From Nonomuraea solani (GTDB lineage: Bacteria > Actinomycetota > Actinomycetes > Streptosporangiales > Streptosporangiaceae), in assembly GCF_900108335.1 (NCBI RefSeq), contig NZ_FNVT01000012.1, positions 186,001-250,000 on the forward strand: 64,000 bases of DNA. The letters run 5' to 3'. The notes under the pieces were generated by a model, which made no database searches, was not told where the DNA came from, and saw nothing but the letters and a program-made list of their open reading frames with translations. The position numbers were made by a program, and so were the translations under genes. Position 1 is the first letter of the stretch. Each line of letters starts with the position of its first letter. Shown piece after piece: positions 55,144-63,678 of the stretch.

Positions 55144-56058
55144 TTAGAAGTAGCCCTCTCGCTTCCGGTCTTCCATCGCGGCCTCGGACGCGCGGTCGTC
55201 GGCTCGGGTGGCGCCGCGCTCGGTGATCCGGGTGGCCGCGATCTCCTCGATGATCTCCTCGACCGTGGCGGCCGGGGACGGCACGGCGCCCGTGCAGGTC
55301 ATGTCGCCCACGGTGCGATAGCGCACCACGGCCTCGAACAGCGGCTCGTCGTCGCCGCGCGACACGATGTCGGAGTCGGGCAGCAGCATGCCGTCGCGCT
55401 CGAACACCTTGCGGGTGTGGGCGAAGTAGATGGAGGGGATCTCGATGCCCTCGCGCCTGATGTAGTCCCAGATGTCGAGCTCGGTCCAGTTGGACAGCGG
55501 GAAGACGCGGATGTGCTCACCCTTGCGGATGCGCGCGTTGTAGAGGTTCCACAGCTCGGGGCGCTGGTTCTTCGGGTCCCACTGGCCGAAGTCGTCGCGG
55601 AAGGAGAACACCCGCTCCTTGGCCCTGGCCTTCTCCTCGTCGCGCCGCGCGCCGCCGAAGACCGCATCGAATTCGTGCTCCTCGATGCCGTCGAGCAGCG
55701 TGGTGGTCTGCAGGCGGTTGCGCGAGGCGCGCCGTCCGGTCTCCTCCACGACGCGGCCCTGGTCGATGGAGTCCTGCACGCTCGCCACGATCAGCCGCGC
55801 GCCCAGCTCCGCCGAGCGGCGGTCGCGGAACTCGATGACCTCGTCGAAGTTGTGCCCGGTGTCGACGTGCATGAGCGGGAACGGGATGGCGGCGGGCCAG
55901 AACGCCTTCTCCGCGATGCGGAGCATGACGATCGAGTCCTTGCCTCCGGAGAAGAGCAGACACGGACGCTCGAACTCGGCGGCCACCTCGCGCATGATGT
56001 GGATGGCTTCGGCTTCGAGCACGTCAAGCTGCGACGTCGTGTAGTCGCGCTGGAGCAT
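55144..56058 (-). CDS. cysD: sulfate adenylyltransferase subunit 2
   Basis: Enzyme of 304 residues that makes adenylylsulfate (APS) from ATP and sulfate together with CysN. The PP-loop SGGKDSIVMLRI is at about residues 36-47, and VDTGHNFDEVIEFRDRR, DGIEEHEFDAVFGGARRDEE and the C-terminal EMEDRKREGYF-type ending (MEDRKREGYF) are family hallmarks. GGAGG lies eight bases before the ATG. It follows cysQ by 19 bases. No APS reductase is encoded nearby. Confidence 0.95.
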   Translation of the reverse strand: MLQRDYTTSQLDVLEAEAIHIMREVAAEFERPCLLFSGGKDSIVMLRIAEKAFWPAAIPFPLMHVDTGHNFDEVIEFRDRRSAELGARLIVASVQDSIDQGRVVEETGRRASRNRLQTTTLLDGIEEHEFDAVFGGARRDEEKARAKERVFSFRDDFGQWDPKNQRPELWNLYNARIRKGEHIRVFPLSNWTELDIWDYIRREGIEIPSIYFAHTRKVFERDGMLLPDSDIVSRGDDEPLFEAVVRYRTVGDMTCTGAVPSPAATVEEIIEEIAATRITERGATRADDRASEAAMEDRKREGYF

Positions 56059-56077
56059 GGGAGCTTCCTCCGGCGGT

Positions 56078-56842
56078 TCAGCGGTGCAGGTCCCGGATGC
56101 CGGCGAGCAGGGATGTCGCCAGCTCCGGTAGGGAAACCAGGATATCTGGTAGTGAGGGGTCGGCTTGGTTGTAGGCCAGCTCGGAGCCGTCGATTCGGCT
56201 GGCGTGGACCCCGGCGGCCAAGGCGACGGCGACCGGCGCGGCCGAATCCCACTCGAACTGGCCTCCGGCGTGTACGTACGCCTCCACCTCACCGGTGAGC
56301 ACGGCCGAGATCTTGGCCCCGGCCGAGCCGATCGGCACGAGGTCGGCGCCGACGAGGTAGGCCAGCTTCTGCACGAACTCCGGCGGCCTGGTGCGGCTCA
56401 CGGCGATGCGGAAACGGCCCTTCTCGTAAGCGGGCGGCTTGGGCGGGTCGGCGGTCGTCAGTGTGCGGCCCTGGGCGGGCAGCGCCACCGCCCCCGCGCT
56501 CAGCCTGCCGCGCTCCCACAGCGCCACGTGCACGGCCCAGTCGGGCCGGCCGGCCTCGGAGAACTCACGGGTGCCGTCGAGCGGATCCACGATCCACACC
56601 CGGTCGGCCTTCAGCCTGCGCGGATCCAGCCGCTCCTCACGCGTGGCCTCCTCCGACAGCACGCTGTCGCTCGGCCGCAGCCGGGCCAGCGACTCCATCA
56701 GGAAGACGTGCGCGGCCCGGTCGCCCTCGGCGCGCAGCGCCTTGGCGTCGTCGAACCCCGTGCGCTCGCGAATCCCCAGCAACCTCGCGCCCGCCTCGGT
56801 CGCCAGGTCGCCGGCGAGGGCGTGGTCGTCGCGAATCGTCAT
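56078..56842 (-). CDS. cysQ: 3'(2'),5'-bisphosphate nucleotidase (PAP phosphatase)
   Basis: Enzyme of 254 residues of the inositol-monophosphatase fold that converts PAP, the by-product of sulfotransferases, to AMP. The metal-binding motif is VWIVDPLDGTREFSE at about 83-97, and the second site is QFEWDSAAPVAVALAAG at about 200. Its ATG shares one base with the stop of the sugar-transferase gene (TGATG). Placement between the initiating transferase and cysD supports a dedicated PAPS cycle. Confidence 0.9.
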   Translation of the reverse strand: MTIRDDHALAGDLATEAGARLLGIRERTGFDDAKALRAEGDRAAHVFLMESLARLRPSDSVLSEEATREERLDPRRLKADRVWIVDPLDGTREFSEAGRPDWAVHVALWERGRLSAGAVALPAQGRTLTTADPPKPPAYEKGRFRIAVSRTRPPEFVQKLAYLVGADLVPIGSAGAKISAVLTGEVEAYVHAGGQFEWDSAAPVAVALAAGVHASRIDGSELAYNQADPSLPDILVSLPELATSLLAGIRDLHR

Positions 56843-58281
56843 CAATAAGCTCCTTGCCCGCGGGCGACAGCCGACCAAGTCTTCCACAGGATCTGGAGGT
56901 CCAAAGTAAGGGACCAGTTCTCCACGTAACGCAGGTCGAGACGTACGGATTCCTCCCAAGATAGGTCAGATCTACCACTGACCTGCCACAGTCCGGTGAG
57001 CCCCGGACGGACGAGAAGTCGTCTGCGCACGTCGTCACCGTAGCGCTCCACCTCCTCCGGCAGCGGCGGGCGGGGGCCGACGAGCGACATGTGGCCGAGC
57101 ACCACGTTGATGAGCTGGGGCAACTCGTCCAGCGAGTGGCGGCGCATCAGGGTGCCGAGCGGGGTCACGCGCGGATCGTTGCGGATCTTGAACAGCAGCC
57201 CGTCACGGTCGCTGACCAGGGTGAGCTTCTGATTCTCCGAACCGCGCCGCATAGTACGGAACTTGACCATCGTGAACAGCCTGCCGTCCCTGCCCACCCT
57301 CGTCTGCCTGAAGAGCGCGGTGCCCGGGCTCGTCGCGCGCACCGCCATCGCCAGCCCGGCCAGCGCCGGCGCCAGCAGCACCAGCAGCGTCGCGGCCACC
57401 AGCCGGTCGAACACGTTCTTGACGAGCTGTCTGGCCCCGGCCAGCTCGGGGTGCTCCACGTGCAGCAGCGGCAGCCCGGCGGCCGGTCTGATCGTGGTGC
57501 GCGGCCCGGCCACGTCCATCAGCGCGGGGGCGACCACCAACTCGGTGTGGGTGCGTTCGAGCCGCCAGGCCAGCCGCCGTAGCGCCTGGCCGTCCATCTC
57601 GGGGCAGGCGAGCACGGCCACGGTGTCGGCGTTGTACTGGTCGACCACGAGCGGCACGTCGGCGAGGTCGCCGCCGATGGGCACCCCGGCCACGGAGCCG
57701 CCGGCCGCGCCGCCGGGCAGGCAGGCCGCCACGACGTCCATGCCGTGGTAGCGCTCCCGGCGGAAGAGGCGTACGAGCTCGTCGATCGAGGCCGGGTGGC
57801 CGACCGCGACGACCTTGCGCATGCAGGCGCCCGACGCCCGGCGGCGGTGCAGCGAGCGGCGCAGGGCGTACCTGAAGAGCAGCGTGAGCAGGGTGACGAG
57901 CGGCAGGGACAGCACGACGTAGCCACGGGCGACGTCGGTCTTGGTGATGTAGGAGCCGATGGCGGTGCCGGCGGTCAGCGCCACACCCGCCTGCAGGACC
58001 CGGCGGAACTCCTCGGAGCCGACGCCCAGCATGCGCGGCTCGTAGGCCCGGTTGAGCGCCACCGCGCAGCACCACACCCCGGGCAGAGCCAGGCTGACCA
58101 GCAGATATGGCAGCACGTACGAAGTCGGCCCGCCGAACCTGACCGAGAACGCGATCGCCGCCCCGAGCCCGGCCCCGCACAGGTCGCCCAGCACCGCGAA
58201 CAGGCGATAGGAGCGCACCCAAGAGAGCGTGCGCGGCCCGGCCCCCCAGCCGACCCCATGACCGGTCCTGACGACGGCCAT
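56842..58281 (-). CDS. polyprenyl-phosphate sugar-1-phosphate transferase (WcaJ/WbaP type)
   Basis: Membrane enzyme of 479 residues that starts glycan assembly by moving a sugar-1-phosphate to undecaprenyl phosphate. Four or five N-terminal helices (about 20-155) precede a nucleotide-binding-like region and the catalytic bacterial-transferase domain: KNVFDRLVAATLLVLLAP, VGRDGRLFTMVKFRTM, SLDELPQLINVVLG, GPRPPLPEEVERY and RPGLTGLWQVSGRSDL. The ATG at 58281 has GAGGG four bases upstream; longer GTG/ATG starts up to 58338 exist. It heads the leftward operon. Confidence 0.9.
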   Translation of the reverse strand: MAVVRTGHGVGWGAGPRTLSWVRSYRLFAVLGDLCGAGLGAAIAFSVRFGGPTSYVLPYLLVSLALPGVWCCAVALNRAYEPRMLGVGSEEFRRVLQAGVALTAGTAIGSYITKTDVARGYVVLSLPLVTLLTLLFRYALRRSLHRRRASGACMRKVVAVGHPASIDELVRLFRRERYHGMDVVAACLPGGAAGGSVAGVPIGGDLADVPLVVDQYNADTVAVLACPEMDGQALRRLAWRLERTHTELVVAPALMDVAGPRTTIRPAAGLPLLHVEHPELAGARQLVKNVFDRLVAATLLVLLAPALAGLAMAVRATSPGTALFRQTRVGRDGRLFTMVKFRTMRRGSENQKLTLVSDRDGLLFKIRNDPRVTPLGTLMRRHSLDELPQLINVVLGHMSLVGPRPPLPEEVERYGDDVRRRLLVRPGLTGLWQVSGRSDLSWEESVRLDLRYVENWSLTLDLQILWKTWSAVARGQGAY

Positions 58282-58390
58282 GAGACCCTCACCGCGCACG
58301 CCTTGCCTCCAGGTGACCATTCCTGAACGGACAGTCACAGATGGTAGCCGGGCAAGGGCCGGCGAACCGGCGAACGGCTCTTTGCGGGGA

Positions 58391-58975
58391 TCAGCGAGGA
58401 GGGCCGGAAATGTTCAGATCAACCCGGTGGAACTCGTTCTGCGTCACTTCCAGGCCGTGCGCCATCAGCGACTCCACCACGTCGGCCGCCCGGTCCACGA
58501 GGAAGGGCAGGTCCTTGCGCTCCATGGTCGCGAAGTCCCTGAGCACGAAGGAGGCGGCGTCCATGCGGCCGGGCGGGCGCCCGATGCCGAAGCGGACCCG
58601 CAGGTAGTCGCGCGTGCCGAGCACCTTGGTGATCGACTTCAGCCCGTTGTGGCCGTTGTCGCCGCCGCCGAGCTTGGCCCGCAGCGCGCCGTAGGGCACG
58701 TCGAGCTCGTCGTGGACGACGATCAACCGCTCAGGGCCGATCTTGTAGAAGTCGGCGAGCGCCTTGACGGGGCCGCCGGAGAGGTTCATGTACGTGAAGG
58801 GCTTGGCCAGGATGGCCGCGCTCGTCTCGCACACCTCGGCCCTGCTCTTGTGGGCCTTGAATCGCCCGCCGGCCCTGGCGGCCAGCTCGTCGAGCACCAT
58901 GAAGCCCGCGTTGTGCCGGTTGCCCGCGTATTCGGGCCCCGGGTTGCCCAGTCCGGCGATCAGCCAGCGATCCAT
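58391..58975 (-). CDS. pth: peptidyl-tRNA hydrolase
   Basis: Enzyme of 194 residues that releases peptides from prematurely dropped peptidyl-tRNA. WLIAGLGNPGPEYAGNRHNAGF at the N terminus contains the catalytic His, and TYMNLSGGPVKAL, VHDELDVPYG and GGDNGHNGLKSI follow as usual. Length is normal. It follows rplY and a terminator. Confidence 0.96.
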   Translation of the reverse strand: MDRWLIAGLGNPGPEYAGNRHNAGFMVLDELAARAGGRFKAHKSRAEVCETSAAILAKPFTYMNLSGGPVKALADFYKIGPERLIVVHDELDVPYGALRAKLGGGDNGHNGLKSITKVLGTRDYLRVRFGIGRPPGRMDAASFVLRDFATMERKDLPFLVDRAADVVESLMAHGLEVTQNEFHRVDLNISGPPR

Positions 58976-58986
58976 GCGATCCCCTC

Positions 58987-59026
58987 AAAAGCGGAACGGG
59001 ACGGCTCGAGTCCGGCCGCCCCGTTC
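58987..59026 (-). terminator. intrinsic terminator after rplY
   Basis: GAACGGG/CCCGTTC forms the outer stem around a GGC/GCC inner pair, with CGCTTTTG following on the minus strand. It lies 18 bases after the rplY stop. Confidence 0.7.
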
Positions 59027-59043
59027 ACGAGTGAACCCGTCGC

Positions 59044-59667
59044 CTACTCGGCGGCGGCGGCCTCGGCGGTCTCGCCCTCGGCGGCGGCGGTCTCGCCCTC
59101 AGCGGCCTCCTCGCCCTCGGCGGGAGCCTCGACCGGCTTGTTGATGACCTGCAGGATGACGGCCTCGGGGTCGGCGGTCAGCGTGGCGCCCTTGGGCAGG
59201 TTGAGCTGGCCGGCGGTGACCACGGTGCCGATCTCCAGGCCCTCGACGTCGACCTCGACGCCGGTCGGGATGTGGGTGGCCTCGGCCTCCACGCCGATGG
59301 AGACGAGCTGCTGGTCGAGCAGGCCCTCGGAGTTGACGTCGCCGACGGTGGTGACGGGGATCTCGACCGTGACCTTCTCGCCGCGCTTGACCAGGAGCAG
59401 GTCGACGTGCTCGACGAAGCCCTTGATCGGGTCGCGCTGCACGCCCTTGGGCAGGGCCAGCTCGTCGACGCCGTCACCCTTGAGGTGGATCAGCACGTTG
59501 GGCGTACGGAGCGCGAGCAGGACCTCGTGGCCGGGCAGCGTGAGGTGCTTGGGGTCGATGCCGTGGCCGTAGAGGACGGCGGGCACCTTGTCGGCGCGAC
59601 GGATCTTGCGAGCGGCGCCCTTGCCGAAGGCGGTGCGGGACTCGGCGGCAATACGTACTTCAGACAC
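59044..59667 (-). CDS. rplY: 50S ribosomal protein L25 / general stress protein Ctc
   Basis: Ribosomal protein of 207 residues that binds 5S rRNA. The N-terminal L25 domain (about 1-95: SRTAFGKGAARKIRR, VPAVLYGHG) is followed by the TL5/Ctc C-terminal beta domain (about 100-180) and an acidic Ala/Glu-rich tail (about 183-207). The GTG at 59667 follows AGGAG by five bases. It has its own promoter and a terminator. Confidence 0.93.
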   Translation of the reverse strand: MSEVRIAAESRTAFGKGAARKIRRADKVPAVLYGHGIDPKHLTLPGHEVLLALRTPNVLIHLKGDGVDELALPKGVQRDPIKGFVEHVDLLLVKRGEKVTVEIPVTTVGDVNSEGLLDQQLVSIGVEAEATHIPTGVEVDVEGLEIGTVVTAGQLNLPKGATLTADPEAVILQVINKPVEAPAEGEEAAEGETAAAEGETAEAAAAE

Positions 59668-59720
59668 GACATCTCCTAGGGATGCATGAGTCGGAATGGA
59701 TCGAGCGCTCACCCTCACCC

Positions 59721-59748
59721 GCCCTAGCGGAAGGCGTTACGAGCGCAA
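59721..59748 (-). promoter_or_regulatory. rplY promoter, TTGCGC-16-TAGGGC
   Basis: A -35 (59743-59748) and a -10 (59721-59726) sixteen bases apart lie about 55 bases upstream of the rplY start on the minus strand. Confidence 0.5.
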
Positions 59749-59767
59749 CCCTCTTATCCTAAGGGCT

Positions 59768-60745
59768 TCAGACGTCCCCCTCGAACAGGCTGGTGACGGA
59801 GCCGTCCTGGAAGATCTCGGTGATGGCGCGGGCGATCAGCGGGGCGATGGACAGCACGGTCAGCTTGTCGAAGCGGCTGCTCTCCGCCAGCGGCAGCGTG
59901 TTGGTGACGATGACCTCGGAGATCTGGGAGTTCTTCAGCCGGTCGACCGCGGGGTCGGAGAAGACCGCGTGGGTGGCGGCGACGATCACGTTGGTGGCGC
60001 CCTGCTCGTAGAGGGCGTCGGCGGCCTTGCAGATGGTGCCGGCGGTGTCGATCATGTCGTCGATGAGCACGCAGGTGCGGCCGCGTACTTTACCGACGAC
60101 CTCGCTGACCTTCACCGAGTTGGCCACGTCGAGGTCGCGGCGCTTGTGGATGAACGCCAGCGGCGTGCCCAGCGTGTCGGCCCAGCGCTCCGACAGGCGC
60201 ACCCGGCCGGTGTCGGGCGAGACGACCGTGGTGTTCTCCAGGTCGAGCTTGTTCTTGAGGTAGCTCTCCAGCACCGGCATGGCGAACAGGTGGTCCACCG
60301 GGCCGTCGAAGAAGCCCTGGATCTGCGAGGTGTGCAGGTCGATCGACATGAGCCGGTCGGCGCCCGCGGTCTTGAGCATGTCGGCGACGAGCCGGGCGGT
60401 GATGGGCTCGCGGCCGCGGCTCTTCTTGTCCTGCCGGGCGTAGCCGTAGAACGGCATGACCACGGTGATGCGCTTGGCGGAGGCCCGCTTGAGCGCGTCG
60501 ACCATGATGAGCTGTTCCATGATCCACTTGTTGATGGGGCCGGTGTGGCTCTGGATGACGAACGCGTCGCACCCGCGTACGGACTCCAGATAGCGGACGT
60601 AGATCTCGCCGTTGGCGAAGTCGATCAGTTTGGTGGGGGTGAGGGAGACGCCGACGTGCTCGGCCACCTCCGCGGCCAGCTCCGGGTGTGCCCGCCCCGA
60701 GAAGAGCATGAGGTTCTTCTCGCCGGGCTGCTTGATGCTGGTCAC
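59768..60745 (-). CDS. prs: ribose-phosphate pyrophosphokinase
   Basis: Enzyme of 325 residues that makes PRPP from ribose-5-phosphate and ATP. LMLFSGRAHPELAAEVAEHVG near the N terminus, MSIDLHTSQIQGFFD near 130, VVSPDTGRVRLSERWAD near 170 and the PRPP-binding CVLIDDMIDTAGTI near 225 are intact. The GTG overlaps the glmU stop (GTGA) and has GGAG eight bases upstream. glmU-prs is a conserved actinobacterial pair. Confidence 0.96.
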   Translation of the reverse strand: MTSIKQPGEKNLMLFSGRAHPELAAEVAEHVGVSLTPTKLIDFANGEIYVRYLESVRGCDAFVIQSHTGPINKWIMEQLIMVDALKRASAKRITVVMPFYGYARQDKKSRGREPITARLVADMLKTAGADRLMSIDLHTSQIQGFFDGPVDHLFAMPVLESYLKNKLDLENTTVVSPDTGRVRLSERWADTLGTPLAFIHKRRDLDVANSVKVSEVVGKVRGRTCVLIDDMIDTAGTICKAADALYEQGATNVIVAATHAVFSDPAVDRLKNSQISEVIVTNTLPLAESSRFDKLTVLSIAPLIARAITEIFQDGSVTSLFEGDV

Positions 60746-62190
60746 TGCTTCTTCTCCTGCTCTTGCTCGGCCAGCGCCCGCTCGGCGGCCGCGGCCGACT
60801 TCGTTCCCGCGCGCCTGCGCAAGACCCATTTCTCGATGTTGCGCTGCCGCGCACGCGCCACGCCGATCGCGCCTGGGGGAACGTCGTCGACGATCGTCGA
60901 TCCGGCGGCCGTGTAGGCGCCGTCGTTGATCGTCACCGGCGCGACGAGCATGGTGTCGCAGCCGACGAACGCGCCGTCACGCACGGTGGTGTGGTGCTTG
61001 TTGACCCCGTCGTAGTTGACGAAGATGGTGGAGGCGCCGATGTTGACGTCGGAGCCGATGGTGGCGTCGCCCGCGTAGGACAGGTGCGGCACCTTGGAGC
61101 GCTCGCCGACCTTGGTGTTCTTCATCTCGACGAACGTCCCGGCCTTGGACTTGTGGCCGAGCACGGTGCCCGGGCGCAGGTAGGCGTAGGGGCCGACGTT
61201 GGCCTCCGGGCCGATCTCGGCGTGGTCGCAGACGGCGTTGCGGACGACGGCGCCCTCTCCGACGAAGGTGCCGGTCAGCGTGGTGGCGGGGCCGATCTCG
61301 GCGCCGGCCTCGATGACGGTGTCGCCGTGGAGCTGGGTGCCGGGGTGGATGACGGTGTCGGGCCCGACGCGCACGCCCACGTCGATCCAGGTGCTGGCCG
61401 GGTCGATGATCGTGACTCCGGCGCGCATGTGCTGGTCGAGCAGGCGCCGGTTGAGCACCTGGCGGGCGGCGGCGAGCTGGACGCGGTCGTTGACGCCCTC
61501 CACCTCGACGAAGTCGCCGGCCACGCAGGCGCCGACCCGGTGGCCGTCGCCGCGCAGGATGGACAGCACGTCGGTGAGGTATTCCTCACCCTGGGCGTTG
61601 TCGGTGGACACGCGCTTGACGGCGTCGGCGAGAAGCAGGCCGTCGAAGGCGTAGATGCCGGAGTTCATCTCCCTGATGGCGCGCTGCTCGGCACTGGCGT
61701 CCTTCTCCTCGACGATGCTCAGCACGGCGCCGGCCTCGTCGCGGATGATCCGCCCGTAGCCGGTCGGGTCGGGCACCTCGGCGGTCAGCACGGTGACGGC
61801 GTTGCCGTCGGTGGCGTGCCGTTCGAGCAGCTCGGCCAGGGTCTGGGTGCGGAGGAGCGGGACGTCGCCGTACGTGACGAGGACCGTGCCGGCGATCGTG
61901 CCGACCTCCTCGAGCACGGTGCGCACGGCGTGGCCGGTGCCACGCTGCTCCCGCTGGACGACGGCGCGCGCGTCGGGGCTGGTGGCGGCCAGATGGCCGC
62001 CGACCCGCTCCAGCGCGTGGCCGATGACGACGATGAGCCGCTCGGGACCGAGGTCTCTGGCGGCGGCGAGCATGTGGTCGACCAGCGCGCGGCCGCACAA
62101 CTCATGCAGGACTTTGGGGGTCTGGCTCTTCATCCGGGTGCCCTCGCCGGCGGCGAGGACGATGACGGCTGCCGGGCGCGGCACACTCAC
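60742..62190 (-). CDS. glmU: bifunctional UDP-N-acetylglucosamine synthase
   Basis: Protein of 482 residues. The N-terminal domain (about 1-230, VIVLAAGEGTRMKSQTPKVLHE, TYGDVPLL) is the uridyltransferase; the C-terminal left-handed beta-helix (about 250-455, GPYAYLRPGTVLGHKSKAG) is the acetyltransferase. It supplies UDP-GlcNAc for peptidoglycan and possibly for the glycan locus. The GTG starts the family N terminus. A short Lys/Gln-rich tail ends the protein. Confidence 0.96.
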   Translation of the reverse strand: MSVPRPAAVIVLAAGEGTRMKSQTPKVLHELCGRALVDHMLAAARDLGPERLIVVIGHALERVGGHLAATSPDARAVVQREQRGTGHAVRTVLEEVGTIAGTVLVTYGDVPLLRTQTLAELLERHATDGNAVTVLTAEVPDPTGYGRIIRDEAGAVLSIVEEKDASAEQRAIREMNSGIYAFDGLLLADAVKRVSTDNAQGEEYLTDVLSILRGDGHRVGACVAGDFVEVEGVNDRVQLAAARQVLNRRLLDQHMRAGVTIIDPASTWIDVGVRVGPDTVIHPGTQLHGDTVIEAGAEIGPATTLTGTFVGEGAVVRNAVCDHAEIGPEANVGPYAYLRPGTVLGHKSKAGTFVEMKNTKVGERSKVPHLSYAGDATIGSDVNIGASTIFVNYDGVNKHHTTVRDGAFVGCDTMLVAPVTINDGAYTAAGSTIVDDVPPGAIGVARARQRNIEKWVLRRRAGTKSAAAAERALAEQEQEKKQ

Positions 62191-62280
62191 GGACTGAGGC
62201 TCCCTGTGGCTGGACGGATCAGGGCGTTGGGTGCGTCTACCGCACCGCTACCCTCCCGACACCGTGAGGATACCTGGCCT

Positions 62281-62305
62281 CTCCCCGAACATTTCGCTCG
62301 GGGAG
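62281..62305 (-). terminator. hairpin after tRNA-Gln
   Basis: CTCCCCGA/TCGGGGAG with a nine-base loop lies ten bases beyond the 3' end of the leftward tRNA-Gln gene. Confidence 0.6.
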
Positions 62306-62315
62306 CACCTCAGAG

Positions 62316-62387
62316 CTCCCGGAAGAGGACTCGAACCCCTACAAAGTGGACCAAAACCACTTGTCCTGCCGATTAGACGATCCGGGA
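62316..62387 (-). tRNA. tRNA-Gln (UUG anticodon)
   Basis: A 72-base cloverleaf. The acceptor stem TCCCGGA/TCCGGGA carries discriminator G; the anticodon stem AGTGG/CCACT has loop TTTTGGT, so the anticodon is TTG; the T arm holds GGTTCGAGTCC. The U-A first pair is a glutamine identity feature. No CCA is encoded. Confidence 0.95.
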
Positions 62388-62392
62388 CAGAT

Positions 62393-62409
62393 CGGACACG
62401 TGGTGTCCG
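62393..62409. promoter_or_regulatory. small inverted repeat beside tRNA-Gln
   Basis: CGGACAC-GTG-GTGTCCG lies six bases from the 5' end of the tRNA-Gln gene. It is the only structure I see in 62388-62615, a gene-free stretch. Function unknown. Confidence 0.25.
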
Positions 62410-62618
62410 ACCCCTCCACCTTACCGAGCCCGCACCCGGGCGCGCGCCCGTAATTACACCCCACAGCCACCTCTAACGGGAAGTGCCCTGCTGACAAGGG
62501 GTGGACGGCGTGGCGTACCGCATAACAGACCACCCGAAATGGCACAAGCGTGGAAGCCCACCCACCTCGCCCGCCAAAGCGAGACCTTCTCCACATTATC
62601 GACTTAGGTCTTCCTTAC

Positions 62619-62646
62619 TTACGCTGGCGTAGGTTACGGTTGCGTA
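62619..62646. promoter_or_regulatory. two tandem operator-like repeats upstream of the desaturase
   Basis: TTACGCTGGCGTAG and TTACGGTTGCGTAG begin at 62619 and 62634, exactly fifteen bases apart. Each is itself a palindrome (TACGNNNNCGTA). Two such half-turn-spaced sites suggest cooperative binding of TetR-type dimers. They lie 41 bases before the desaturase start. Confidence 0.6.
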
Positions 62647-62687
62647 GCCAGGACATTAGTTCTCATACATGCCGTTGGAGGTCGCCC

Positions 62688-63626
62688 ATGACCGTTCTCA
62701 CCGAGCGTTCCTCGCCTACCCCCAAGCCCGATTTCGAGCCCGAGCCCAAGTCCAAGGCGGAACTCATCACCTTCGGTCTCGTCGTCGGCCTGCCACTGGT
62801 GGCGATCGCCGCCGCGGTGCCGCTCGCCTGGGGATGGGGACTCGGCTGGACGGACATCGCCATCTCCTTCGTCTTCTACGTGGTCTCCGGCCTCGGCGTC
62901 ACCGTCGGCCTGCACCGCTACTTCACGCACGGCTCGTTCAAGGCCAAGCGGCCGCTGAAGATCGCGATGGGCATCGCGGGCAGCCTGTCGCTGGAGATGT
63001 CCGTGCTGGACTGGGTGGCCACCCACCGCAAGCACCACAAGTTCTCCGACAAGGAGGGCGACCCGCACTCGCCGTGGCGCTTCGGCCCTGGCTTCGTGAA
63101 CATGTCCAAGGGCCTGCTCTACGCCCACATGGGCTGGCTGTTCGAGAGCGAGCGCACCAACAGGGAGAAGTACGCCCCCGACCTGTGCAAGGACGAGGAC
63201 ATCGTCAAGCTGCACAAGTGGTTCGGCGCCATGGCGCTCATCTCCATCCTGCTGCCCGGCGTGCTGGGCCTGCTGCTGACCTGGTCCTGGCAGGGCGGCC
63301 TCACCGCGCTGTTCTGGGGCTCGATCGTGCGCATCGGGCTGCTGCACCACGTGACCTGGTCGATCAACTCGATCTGCCACGTCTTCGGCGAGGAGGACTT
63401 CCAGACCCGCGACAAGTCGCGCAACGTGTGGTGGCTGGCCATCCCCTCCTTCGGCGAGTCCTGGCACAACCTGCACCACTCCGACCCGACCTGCGCCAGG
63501 CACGGCGCGCTGAAGGGCCAGATCGACCTGAGCGCCGGACTGATCCGGATCTTCGAGAGGCTCGGCTGGGTGTACGACGTCCGCTGGCCGACCCCGGAGC
63601 GCCTGGCGGCGAAGCGCATTGCCTGA
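62688..63626 (+). CDS. acyl-CoA/fatty-acid desaturase
   Basis: Membrane diiron enzyme of 312 residues that inserts a double bond, probably at delta-9 of a fatty acyl chain. The three His boxes are GLHRYFTHGSF near 83, VATHRKHHKFSD near 120, and SWHNLHHSDP near 263. Hydrophobic helices lie at about 25-75 and 185-225. GGAGG lies six bases before the ATG. A TetR regulator begins downstream and tandem operators lie upstream, so membrane-fluidity control is likely. Confidence 0.92.
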   Translation: MTVLTERSSPTPKPDFEPEPKSKAELITFGLVVGLPLVAIAAAVPLAWGWGLGWTDIAISFVFYVVSGLGVTVGLHRYFTHGSFKAKRPLKIAMGIAGSLSLEMSVLDWVATHRKHHKFSDKEGDPHSPWRFGPGFVNMSKGLLYAHMGWLFESERTNREKYAPDLCKDEDIVKLHKWFGAMALISILLPGVLGLLLTWSWQGGLTALFWGSIVRIGLLHHVTWSINSICHVFGEEDFQTRDKSRNVWWLAIPSFGESWHNLHHSDPTCARHGALKGQIDLSAGLIRIFERLGWVYDVRWPTPERLAAKRIA

Positions 63627-63665
63627 TGGCGATCAGCCGATGAGCGGTCATGGATCCGTGGCCGT

Positions 63666-63671
63666 CATTAT
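63666..63671 (+). promoter_or_regulatory. -10 element of a leaderless transcript
   Basis: CATTAT ends seven bases before the GTG at 63679 that begins the TetR gene. No ribosome-binding site at usable spacing is present. Confidence 0.4.
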
Positions 63672-63678
63672 GGAGACC

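Noticed and set aside
54058..56298. 746-codon plus-strand frame opposite cysN and cysD
   Set aside because: Both sulfur genes are clearly coding on the other strand; the frame is their shadow.
62339..62596. 85-codon minus-strand frame running into tRNA-Gln
   Set aside because: Its 3' part is the tRNA gene itself; the rest has no coding signature.
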